A stretch of DNA of 64,000 nucleotides, from assembly GCF_001632365.1 (NCBI RefSeq), contig NW_024468525.1, forward strand, positions 324,383 through 388,382, written 5' to 3'. Positions within the stretch are counted from its first letter, which is position 1, and every line of letters begins with the position of its first letter. Under the pieces are notes generated by a model, which was not told the origin of the DNA, did not search any database, and was given only the letters and a program-made list of their open reading frames with translations. The translations under genes were made by a program, and so were the position numbers. This stretch comes from Laetiporus sulphureus 93-53. Lineage: Eukaryota; Basidiomycota; Agaricomycetes; Polyporales; Laetiporaceae. Shown here one piece after another: positions 34,141-44,619 of the stretch.

Positions 34141-37100
34141 ATGGACTACACCCATCACCAAGAAGCGAACAGTAGCTGCAGCACATCCGCATCGCAACCT
34201 GCACAGCCACCTACTTCAACGCCAGGGCCCTCGAGCGAACCCAAGGCACTGCGATCCAGTGCAAGAGTCAAAGCAGCGAAGCAGAAAGAGAAGGAGAAGG
34301 AACTCCATTCTGCGGAACAAGCATCGTCCTCGGTTGTACCAAGCAAGCGCACGCGCGAGCCCGTCTTGGCTAAGGGAAAGGGAAAGGAAGTGTCAGAGGA
34401 CCATACACGATCGAGCAAGAGGTACGCCTATCCGCATTACCTCCACGAGACATTACATAACTCGATGTCCAACAGAGCACGCCGTGCTGCCTATTCTGCC
34501 AGCCCTGCTCTAACTATTCGCGAAAACATCCGAGACGCCAAAGGCAAGAAGCGCGCTCAACCTGAAAGTCATTCTGAGGAAGAGGAGAACGCCGCTTCAT
34601 CTTCTGCTGCCACAGCTACGACAAAGAGAACAAGAACTACTAGTAACTACTCTCTCAGATCCAGGACAGAAGTTCAGTCATCCTCTGACATGACAAAGAA
34701 GTCTAGGTATGTCCAATACTACCTGTCTCCGTTTGTGCCACTCAATTTTGTCATCAGGCCCGCCACTGGTAAAGGCAAGGCTGCAACAAAGAGCAAAGCA
34801 ATGGCTGCAGCCGCCAGCTCGTCCAATAGAGAGGAAGGTGACATCGACATGATGGACACTGAGTGTATTGCAAACGAATTGAGCCAGCCGAATGAGAAGC
34901 ATGATGAGCGAGACGAACGATCGCGAGCGGAGGAAAGTGTTGAAGAAGTCCCTGACGACGATGAAGGCGATGATCATGACGATGGCCACGACGACGAGTC
35001 TGAAGAGTCGCCGAGAGGGCCCGGTGGCATCGATGAGGCCTCAGCAATGGCTATATTCGGTGACTATCGTCAGCTTGGATCGTATATGATGGGCCTTTCA
35101 AATCGCCTCAAGACCATGCTGAACAACATCAAGTCCACAGCAGATCCGACAACACGCCTCGTCACTCTGCAGGAACTCAGCGAGCTGCTCAGCATTAGTA
35201 CCGAAGACACCCTGGCAGGCTCCTTCCAAGTCGAGTCTTATATTCGAGAGCTTGTTCGTATTCTCGGCGGGACAGGTGGTGATGCTGATGAAGGTGATGA
35301 TGACGAGCCGGCGGAAGTTGACGAAGATGCCGCTTTGGCTGCAGCGCTAGCCATGAGCACAGGTGGCTCACCGTATCAGGGTGATGAGAACCCGGAAGCT
35401 CAAGTTCTAGCCTGCAGATGTCTCGCCAACTTGATGGAGGCGCTTCCAGGCGTCGCTCACACTGTCGTCTACCATGGAGCCATCCCTGTCCTGTGTAGCA
35501 AGCTAATCGAGATCTCGTATATTGACTTGGCAGAGCAGACGCTCAGCGTGAGTTTGAATCTTTCGTCACTATCTCAGGGTTCGTTTCTAACAGAATTGCT
35601 TGACTTGCAGACGTTGGAAAAAATTTCGGAAGAGTTCCCAAGTTCGATCGTCCGCGAGGGCGGCCTGGCTGCGCTACTGAACTATCTCGATTTCTTCTCA
35701 ATAGCTGTTCAGAGGACTGCTCTGCAAGCCGCTTCCAATTGCTGCCGCAATGTGTCGATAGAACATTTTCCGATGATCCGTGGAGTGTGGCCCATTATTC
35801 GCAATTGCTTGGGATACGCTGACCAGAGATTGGTCGAATATGCTTGCTTATGCGTTATTCGAGTTGTGGATGCGTACTTCCGTGCCGCGCCCGACAAGCT
35901 GGAGGCGTTGGTCGACCTGGACCTCATTCGGGCAGTGAATCTGCTCCTGCTCCCTTCTGGTGGATCTCCTTTGATTGCTGCCAGCACATTCACTCTGTTG
36001 CTACGTGCACTCGCCAATGCTGCCCGTGCAAGCCCCAGGATTACGCTAGTGCTCCTGGAAGCCGGTATTGTAGATACACTCTACCAAATTCTTACAGGTG
36101 TACTACCTTCGGCCTGCGAAAATGGTGACGAACAAGGAAATGCCGGTGATGGTCAGGGACTCGGTGGCGGCCTTGCAGACATGACTGTAATGGAGAATTT
36201 GGCACACCGTCCTAAAGATCAGATAGAGGAAGCATTGAGTCTCGTCTCGGAGCTGATGCCACCACTGCCAAAAGGTGCGTTTCCCATATTGTCCTCATCC
36301 AGTGTTCCTGACATAGCGTAGACGGAGTATTTGATCACAAATCCTATTCAGAAAAGGCGGTATCGAGGTTGGCAAAGGCGAAAGCTAAGGCAGATCGGGC
36401 TGCCGCACGTCAGGCGACAAACACGGCTACTGGAGTAGATGTGGCTCAAGGACCTGCGGAATCCGTCCCGACGTCGTCATCGTCCGCGGTAGTCGAGGAT
36501 CAATCAGCTCTAGACAATGGTGCAGCAGACTCCCAATCAGTCCAAGACGGCGATGACTTACCACCAGCTGCACCCACGAAGGAGGGCAGTGTGGATCGTA
36601 CGGAATTATTGCGGTCGAAGCCTGAACTGGTGGGCCGGTTCATGCGTTTGATGGTGCCCATACTCGTCGATGTCTATGCGGCCAGCGTGAATACGCCGGT
36701 ACGGATCAAAACCCTCACTGGTCTGCTCAAGGCTGTCAGCTTCCTGGATGGAGACGAGCTGAACCGTGTCTTCACTGTGAGTTTGTGTATTGTTGAAAAG
36801 GCGTGTGTATTGAATGAGTTTTCAGTGTGTTCCTATCGCCAGCTTCGCGTCATCAATCTTGTCTGCGAGGGACCAACCACCGCTTGTCATTGGCGCGCTT
36901 CAGCTAGTCGAACTGCTACTGAGCAAGGTCCCTGCGGAGTACAAGCCGGTCTTCCGTCGCGAAGGCGTGCTTCATGAGATTGAGACCCTTGCAGCCCGCG
37001 CTTTGAATTCCTCGAAGTCCAAGGAGAAAGAAAAAGACAAAATCTCACCAGAATTACCCTCGCCAGCGGAATTGATGGCCTCAGCATCATTGCCGGCATC

Positions 37101-40100
37101 CCTTACTATCGCGGCATCCTTCCCAGGCTATAAGAAGCTGTCGTCTCTGTCCATCGACCCGGACGATGCTATCACTCTCCGTGCACGTGCCATTCGCTTG
37201 AAGTTCCTGAGTGGCGGAGATGATACGCAGAGCGATGACGTGTTCTCCGCCTTACGTCGCCTTGTCGAGTCGCTCATGAACACTTCGGCATCGGAGAAGG
37301 AGCTAAGTTCCACATTGAACGAGCTAGCTGCTTTGTTTGCCTCTCCTACGACCTCTGTGTCTAGTTTCGAGCTTCTGCAGAGTGGCGTTGTGGATGCATT
37401 GCTCCATCTGATGACTGATGAGGGTTGGACCGGTGAGTGATAGCCTGTTGCTACTTATTCAGGCCTTCTTACCATCGTTCTCTGACAGTCGGCGTGAGTC
37501 AGCGGCATGAAATGCTGTTCTCTGCATTCACCACTCGGAAATCAAGGGGTCAGCCAATCGGGCAGACACCATTCTCCACCTTCGTCAAGAAGCTTCAGGA
37601 GAGTTTGACTAGGATGGAGTCGTTTGAGGTCATAACTGTGGCTCAGAGTGCAGATGGTAAGTTTTAAAGAATAATTTGCGAATGTGGGGACCGCATATGC
37701 TGATGCTGCGGATAGATTCGAAACGAAGCTCTCCTTCCTTATTGGCTAGACAGCTCCGTCTTAGGTTGGTAGCAGCCGACGATTCTGACATTCCGAAGAA
37801 CCTCAGCAACATAGTCGTGTCTATTCACGCAATCGCCACATTCCAAGCGTTGCACGACTATCTCCGACCAAGAGTTGCTGGCTCACTTCCTAGCAGTTCG
37901 CGTCTATCGGGAATGCTCGCTGCACTCGCAGCATCCGGATTCGCTCCACCGTCCTCCTCACGCAGCGGTCTTGCCGAGGCTCCCAAGGCTGCATCTGTAT
38001 CCCCTGCCGCTGAGAATGTTTCTAAGGAAGTTAGTGTGACCCGTCGCCGGAGCTCTCGGCTGAGTGCGAAACAGTCCGTAACAGCAGAGGCGGCCACTAC
38101 CGCAGCAGCTGAAGTGCAAGCACCAGCCGACGGGGAGAAGAACGAAGCTGTCCCTTCTTCCGCTGCACCTGAGTCTGCAGAAGGCTCATCGTCGGCGCTG
38201 ACCACTTCTTCCGGCGGAACTGTAGTCCATGAGCCGGAGTTTGAGGCCGACTTCACTGATGATGAAGTCGACGTTGATGCGGAGGTAATTTCTAAGCTCT
38301 ACCGCCATTAAAATTTTACACTGACACAAAGTATGATCAGGTTCTTGAAGATGAAGATCATGTAGACAACCCGGATGCAGACAAAACCGTCACTGTATCT
38401 GTTGGAGATGGTGTGTGATACTGTTTATGCAGGCTGTAATCACTCATTCACTGCTTCTTCAGATGGTTCGAAGGTCGAGGCACAAACGCCTGATGGTACC
38501 CGCGTTCCTACGCCAGCACCGTCGAAGGGACGGGGTGCTCTGTCGACGTCTAAAGGTCCATCGACACCGGGCGCGTCATACGCGGCTGCCTTGAAGTCAA
38601 AGCCTACCGACTGGCATTTGGAGTTCTTTATGGACGATCACAAATTGCCTCTCGACCTTACCATCTATGGCGCAATCCACCAGCATGAGCTGCGTAAGAA
38701 GTCTGGCCCTGTGTTGTCACCTAGCATGATTTGGCAGGGAGTCTATACCATCAAGTTCAAAAAGGTATCAGGTCCTGCATCTGCGTCGGATTGTACGTCT
38801 ATTCTATCGCGTCTTATTATCATCGTGCTGAATATAGCAATGAACAGCTCGCACCGATGAGTTGGGAACTAGAAGCAGATCACCAGGACCTCTGTCCTCT
38901 TTACCAGAAGACGCTCCTCATGGAAAAATCTTGCGTCTCCTTCGTGTATTGTACAAGCTCAATGCACAAGAAGCTGATCGCGTGTCCTCACTCGGAATTC
39001 AGCGCGTGCTTCCGGAATCTTCCTTCGTCAACAACAAGCTAACAGCCAAACTGACAAGGCAGTTGGAGGAACCGATGATTGTCGCGAGGTTGGTATTGCA
39101 TTTCAAAATACATAGTATTAGTTCCTCGCTTATATTTTCCTTAGCTCCTGCCTCCCGGATTGGGCTCTCGACCTGCCACAACATTTCCCGTTTCTGTTCC
39201 CCTTTGCCACTCGTTATAATTTCTTGCAGTCGACGTCATTCGGCTACGCTCGTTTGATCCTGAAGTGGCAGAGTCAACAGACCCGAGGGCAGGACAGCTC
39301 CCGTCGTGACGATGGCGTGGGCTTCCTAGGACGTCTACAACGTCAGAAGGTCCGGATCTCTCGTCAGCACATCCTAGAGTCAGCTGTCAAGGTCTTCGAG
39401 TTGTACGGCTCCTCGTCTTCCATACTGGAGGTGGAGTACTTTGAGGAGGTTGGCACTGGGCTCGGTCCGACGCTCGAGTTCTACTCGCTTGTGTCAAAGG
39501 AGTTTGCCAGGAAAGACCTCAAGATATGGCGGGATGCAGATCCTCTCCTGTCCGGTCCATACGTGCATCATCCCTTAGGTCTATTCCCAGCGCCTATTAG
39601 TCCGAGCAGTATAGCAAATGACGGCGGACAGTGAGTGATACGTCTTACTTGCAGTCATCTACCCTGACGCATCTCTTTCTTTAGGAAGCGAACCCATATC
39701 TTCCGTGTTATAGGGCAGTTCGTCGCAAAGGCGATGCTTGACTCCCGCATCATCGATCTGTCATTCAACAAGACTTTCCTGAAACTCATCCTCGGAGAGG
39801 AGGTTCCTCTGACGGTTGAAAACCTCAGGGTAGGTGTTTGAAGCTATCAGACTCATTCTTGTGCTGACAGCAATTTCGTAGCGCGTGGATCCTGACCTTG
39901 CGACTTCGCTCGCTCAAATTCAAGGCCTCGCCCTGGCAAGCAGTCAGAACGACAAGGTGTGTTATACATGTTCGTAATACAGTCATTTTTATAACTATTC
40001 TTAGATTCTCCGCAAGCTCGGGGTCGTCGGTGATGTTACGGTCGAAGATCTCTCTCTGGATTTCACAATACCGGGCTATGATATCGAATTGAAGGTAAGT

Positions 40101-40834
40101 CGCATACTCTGCGTTATAAGCATGTCTCTTCCTCAATGTTATGATCGCAGCCCGGTGGCCGCGACATTGCTGTGACGTCTCAGAATGTGGACGAGTATGT
40201 ATATCAGGTCCTGGATGCCATTATCGGCAAGGGCGCGCAGCTCCAGGCGAAGGCGTTCCGAGAGGGATTTTCCAAGGTCTTCCCGATCGCCGATCTACAA
40301 GCGTTCACAACAGACGAGCTGGTGATGCTGTTCGGAAACGCGGAGGAGGATTGGAGCTTAGAGAGTGCGTTTTTGACTTACATCATGACCTTCCCCTGAT
40401 ATTGACCTACTTTTACCCCTTTTTTCTCCAGCATTGAGTGAAGCATTGAAGGCTGATCACGGCTTCAATGTCGAGAGCCGTGCCATTCGCGACTTGTTGG
40501 AGATCATGTCAGAATTTGATGCTCCCACTCGCCGCAGCTACTTGCAATTTATCACTGGCAGTCCGAGGTTGCCTATAGGTGGTGCGTATGATGCGTCTTC
40601 GTCCGTGCTCACTGGTGCTGATTCATCATTTGTTTAGGCTTCCGAGGACTCAATCCACCACTGACTGTGGTACGCAAGCCACATGAAGCGCCGCTCGCCG
40701 CGGACGACTATCTCCCCAGCGTCATGACGTGTGTCAACTACCTGAAGTTGCCAGAGTACTCGTCGAAAGCGGTCATGCGGGAGAAATTACAGATCGCAAT
40801 GAAGGAAGGAATTGGCAGTTTCCACTTGTCATAG
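34141..40834 (+). CDS. UFD4: HECT-type E3 ubiquitin ligase of the UFD4/TRIP12 family
   Basis: It extends ubiquitin chains on ubiquitin-fusion and N-degron substrates. The start is the ATG at 34141. A basic/Ser-rich and then acidic disordered N-terminus (to about 35040) leads to an armadillo-like helical array (about 35060-36260; [59 protein letters not shown]). Disordered linkers and middle helical repeats run to about 38600. The HECT domain covers about 39240-40834: [20 protein letters not shown], then [20 protein letters not shown], and the catalytic loop [20 protein letters not shown] with the thioester Cys codon at 40730-40732. The protein ends GSFHLS and stops at 40832-40834. About 1,900 residues. 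Three early introns are multiples of three without stops. Confidence 0.95.
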
Positions 40835-41137
40835 TATCGCGGCATCTTTTATCATTCATACTGTGCTTTCGTAATTGTGCTTTTACGTAGAGTCTGTCAA
40901 ATCGGACGTTAGTAAATCCATGTTATTATGCTCACACGTCCTGCACTCCAGTTGTGGCCCTGCTGCGATAGTTCGAAAATATTAATGTTATTAAAGCATG
41001 TCGAAAGTCTCTACAACGATGTACATCGAACACGAACACGAATGCATAAGTTCGACTCCTCATCTGACTGCTTTAAACTGTCGAGAACCGTTATTTCCGC
41101 GAAGGAAACTCCCATCGCAACGCCAATCCTGGCAGCA

Positions 41138-41218
41138 AACATCGCGACAGTATGCGAATCAATGGACCCCGCCAGCGGGATGCGGGATCTTTTATGATTC
41201 GCATACTGTCGCGATGTT
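41138..41218. repeat. Perfect 24-bp inverted repeat (hairpin) with a 33-bp loop
   Basis: The arm at 41138-41161 (AACATCGCGACAGTATGCGA and four more bases) is exactly repeated in reverse complement at 41195-41218. The next outer base pair mismatches, so the arms end sharply. The loop 41162-41194 is GC-rich. No flanking target duplication was found. Confidence 0.9.
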
Positions 41219-41297
41219 CGTGCAGGGAGGTCTCCAACCGCGTCTGTGCGAGCGCACCTAGCTCGACGTAGTACCGCGGACGAAGGGCGCGTACAGA

Positions 41298-41618
41298 TCA
41301 TCTTCTCTCATGAACTGTCTGTCCAACGTCGTTCATCCACATATGCAGTAATTTCGCATGAATGTCCGAATGTCCTGTCCGAGAAAGCCCTTGCTCAAAC
41401 CGATGCCACAGTATCTGCTCGACATCCATCACGCCAGACACCTTCATCCACCCACCAATTTCCGCATTGAGGCACAGCCCAATTTCTTCGACTGTTGTGC
41501 TTGGATAGACATCGAAATTTGCGGACGATGGTCCAGACGGGGTCGTCTGGACAGCGATGGATTTGTACCATGTACGTTCGATTCTGGCTTCGCCACTCTC
41601 GTTTCGGCCGTCTGTCCT
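41298..41618 (-). other. Coding-like open frame without a clear start (possible gene remnant or exon)
   Basis: The frame is open for 107 codons between a TGA at 41619-41621 and a TGA at 41298-41300. It reads protein-like sequence such as TTVEEIGLCLNAEIGGWM and HSDIHAKLLHMWMNDVGQTV. In the same frame after the stop the sequence continues RYYVELGALAQTRLETSL, as if an intron or a nonsense change separated two coding parts. The first ATG is internal. I do not recognise a family. The continuation runs into the inverted repeat at 41138-41218. Confidence 0.25.
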
Positions 41619-41787
41619 TCAGTTCGTTCCTTGCGGAATGACTTGGGGATGTGAGTGCAGCTTGGCACCTAATTCTCTTCCTGATCCATGGGATAGAATA
41701 GATATACGGGAGAGCCTCAGAGGTTCGTGCTTGATTGAATTGTTCACCGTGTCCGTTCTTGCTGCGTGAGTGGGTAAACTCCGAGAA

Positions 41788-41819
41788 AGGGCTGCATAAA
41801 GTGAGGGCTGCATAAAGTG
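41788..41819. repeat. Tandem duplication of a 16-bp unit
   Basis: The unit AGGGCTGCATAAAGTG occurs twice head to tail (41788-41803 and 41804-41819), and the next five bases begin a third copy. A simple local duplication. Confidence 0.9.
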
Positions 41820-42090
41820 AGGGCACGCAAATAATGCTGCTGTCCAGATGAACTGGGATGAGCAGGACGAAAAGTAACTCGCAATTGGATGGCTCGGAAG
41901 TAGTTTTAACTTTTCGCTGAAATACCCACGTGATCGTGCACCTTGATGCTACAGGCGCCGGCGTCCGAAAAGGATTCTTTGCTTACTAAGGTTTTGCCAC
42001 GTGGAGACTAATGACTAAGCCATTTGCGGAAGGCGTACATCGAGTTCGCGAGTGTTCTGTCCTGATCACTTTGTTCTACCTGCAACCACC

Positions 42091-42693
42091 ATGTCGAAAC
42101 ACCATCCAGGTGAGCGCGATTCATTATATTATGGTAGTTGCATTGCTGACAGTACGTTAGATCTAATCATGTGCAGGCGCCAGCCAGGCATTGGTGAGTA
42201 TCTTCCAGTCCGGTTGAGTTTCAGTTATTGACCATCATTTTGCTAGCCATTGGCCGTCTATGTGAGAAGTGCGATGGAAAATGGTACGTCTGCGTGACCT
42301 TGCCTCATAATGTGGAAGAGTGCTGACGTGTTCCCCCAGCCCTGTCTGTGATTCCTACGTACGCCCAGAGACCCTCGTGCGTATTTGTGATGAGTGCAAC
42401 TTCGGTACTTACGGAGGGCGATGCATCATATGCGGTTCACCTGGTACGTCCTTTTGACTAATCCATGCTACTTGAATACTCATGGATCGATTTAAGGTAT
42501 CTCTGACGCATATTATTGCGCCGAGTGCACACGATTAGAGAAGGACCGTGACGGTTGTCCAAAGATCGTGAACCTTGGTGCCAGTCGGACGGACCTCTTC
42601 TATGAGCGGCGTCGTCTAGGTATGTCAATCCTGTTTTGTCCTACATGCAGTGTTGACTGACTGTATGCTTTGCTAGGCTTCAAGAAAGGTTAG
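42091..42693 (+). CDS. RDS3: PHF5A / Rds3 zinc-knot subunit of the SF3b splicing complex
   Basis: It sits in the U2 snRNP SF3b core next to SF3B1 and helps hold the branch-point adenosine. The start is the ATG at 42091 ([20 protein letters not shown]). Splicing five introns gives 110 residues, exactly the size of human PHF5A. The cysteine pairs forming the three-zinc trefoil knot are visible: [36 protein letters not shown], and [20 protein letters not shown]. The protein ends [12 protein letters not shown] with a stop at 42691-42693. The length and cysteine spacing leave little doubt. Confidence 0.98.
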
Positions 42694-43330
42694 GCCGTGT
42701 AGACGATGCGCCGGTGGCGCCTGTTTACCCTGTTGTACCATTACCCTCTCTGTTATACATTCCTTTGTGCTGTATGCATTCTTCTTGGTCATTCAGTGCA
42801 GATCGACCACTTGCAATTGCCGTTAACATCGCTTGAGGTCTCGCGTCGCGTCTTATGTGATGAGTTGTATCCGGCCTGAACGCTGCTTGAACCTTGGTGG
42901 CAATGCAGCACGATAGTCCACGTCAGACTAGTACAGTGTACTTCGGGCTGGCAGCTACTCAGTGGTTTCGTTCTCTAGTAGACTTCGTGCGCGGTGTTTT
43001 CTTTCTAGAAAAGCAATCAATATATTGATCAATGCTCGTCCATGATGCGGAAGGTCCCTTGGCTTTGAGCTCAGCAAGTCAGTTATTCCCTCCTTCAGTG
43101 CGGTAGCCCCGCCAGTCCGACTGTCACCTCTGTTCAGTAGTGTCAATGATTTATGCATATGATATATATAACTGCATGTTGTATGGTATCTTTCCTATAA
43201 CTTATAGGCCCGCGAACGCAGAGACTTGCCTTATTTGTGTCGAGCGCGTCGCGCCCAACTGTGGCCGCGCAGGCTATGGCCCTCCATCAACATCAAGGTA
43301 TCTTCAACTTCATAGCTGCAGCCGTTCACC
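42694..43330. other. Intergenic region between PHF5A and MED4
   Basis: About 640 bp, including an AT-rich part (about 43000-43200). No recognisable gene; an open frame at 42955-43158 minus lacks any motif. It likely contains the MED4 promoter and 5' leader. Confidence 0.5.
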
Positions 43331-44295
43331 ATGTCGGCCAGCCAGCCCTTCTCTTCTCTCGCCCTCTCATCGACCTTCCAACCATCCCTGTCGACAAACT
43401 TCCCAACATCACTCTCAAGCACACTCCCAACAAGGATGCCCTCCCTCGCCCCCGGTCAGGCCCCCGGCGAACCATCTGAGCCCCAATCCATGTCTGCAAT
43501 CCTCCTGGAGCCGCTCGAGCACCTGTCCTCTCTCTCCCAGCAGCTCTTCCGCTCGCTCGGGCTGCCCGCCTCCAAGCCGCCCCCGCCGCCCTTCCCGCCT
43601 GCTAGCGCGCTCCTTGCCGCAGATGCCGCGCTCGCTGACGCGGTGCAGCGTGCGCGCGCGCACCAGGTACGCCAACGGCGCATCGAGGCGCTCAAGGAGG
43701 AGGTGCTCGCGCTCGAGCGCCGCTGGCGCGCGATCGTGAGCGAACTCGAGGAGGGACGGCGCGAGCTTGAGGAGGTCGTGCGCGAGGGCGAGGTGCGGAC
43801 GAAAGCTATCGAGGAGGCGAAGGCAGGCAAGTGATGCGTATTGTGTCCATGTTAATGATGCGGTGATGAGCTGACGCGCGCGCAGCTGCGGTACTGTACC
43901 CGGAGCTCCTCACGTATGCGCATAAGATCTCCTCCTTCACCTCCGCCCCACCCAACATGCCCGAACCATCCATGCCCGGCCAGCCCCCACCGCCGCTCTT
44001 CTTCCCGCCCTTCCCGAACGAGGAGAAGATGCGTCGCGGCCGCATGAACGACGAGGAGCCGCTTGGGCTCCTGGGCGAGACACACTCCGTCGGAAAGCGT
44101 GAGTCCGATTGCGATCTGTGCATCTGACTGAGCTACATAACGCTGATGTCGTGTGCAGCCCCGACGGTACAACCCAAATCTGTCGAGATGCCTCCGCACC
44201 TCGCGGGCCCTGGTGCGCATCCATACCGCCCGGAACTTCGTCATCCACAGCAGGAGTTCTTCGACTTCGACTTGGACCTTAACCCCGACCTATGA
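43331..44295 (+). CDS. MED4: Mediator complex subunit 4
   Basis: A middle-module subunit of the Mediator co-activator that links transcription factors to RNA polymerase II. The start is the ATG at 43331 (MSASQPFSSLALSSTFQPSL); a later in-frame ATG at 43490 (MSAILLEPLEHLSSL) is also possible. A helical coiled coil follows (RQRRIEALKEEVLALERRWR, residues ~110-165). After an intron comes the family hallmark LYPELLTYAHKISSFTSAPP (about 43888), then proline-rich sequence and FPNEEKMRRGRMNDEEPLGL. The acidic tail FFDFDLDLNPDL ends at the stop 44293-44295. Intron 1 (43827-43885) must use a GC donor (AG|GCAAGT) to keep the frame. About 285 residues, normal for fungal Med4. Confidence 0.85.
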
Positions 44296-44619
44296 GCAGT
44301 TGTATGAAGAGGCATGCAAGTTGCCCACACTAATAACTGCGTTGCCCATAGACCGCAACAACCGACCTGCTCGCCGTGGCCGCCGCCGCGTCTGCTGCAA
44401 GGCCCTGATCTTATGGACGGAATCGGTCTGCTGCGCCTGCTATCATTCAGGCCGCGACACTCACATCATCGTCCAGTAGAAGAAGTTGTTTACTACACGA
44501 TAACATGACAGTAAGAATAGATAAGTAATACAGTCTAATGTGCACTACTAGAACGTGATCCAGAATTCTATAAGATATGGTATATCGGATAGGGAATGAT
44601 TGGCTGTGGTTCGTTAATG
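44296..44619. other. Spacer between convergent MED4 and the PB1-ZZ gene
   Basis: About 320 bp with only 3' ends expected; nothing else seen. Confidence 0.55.

Larger units (their letters stand above)
40835..42090. other. Intergenic region with a long inverted repeat and a possible gene remnant
   Basis: These 1.25 kb separate UFD4 from PHF5A. It holds a perfect 24-bp inverted repeat with a 33-bp loop (41138-41218), a coding-like open frame on the minus strand (41298-41618), and a 16-bp tandem duplication (41788-41819). No complete gene is evident. The last 150 bp should contain the PHF5A promoter. Confidence 0.5.
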
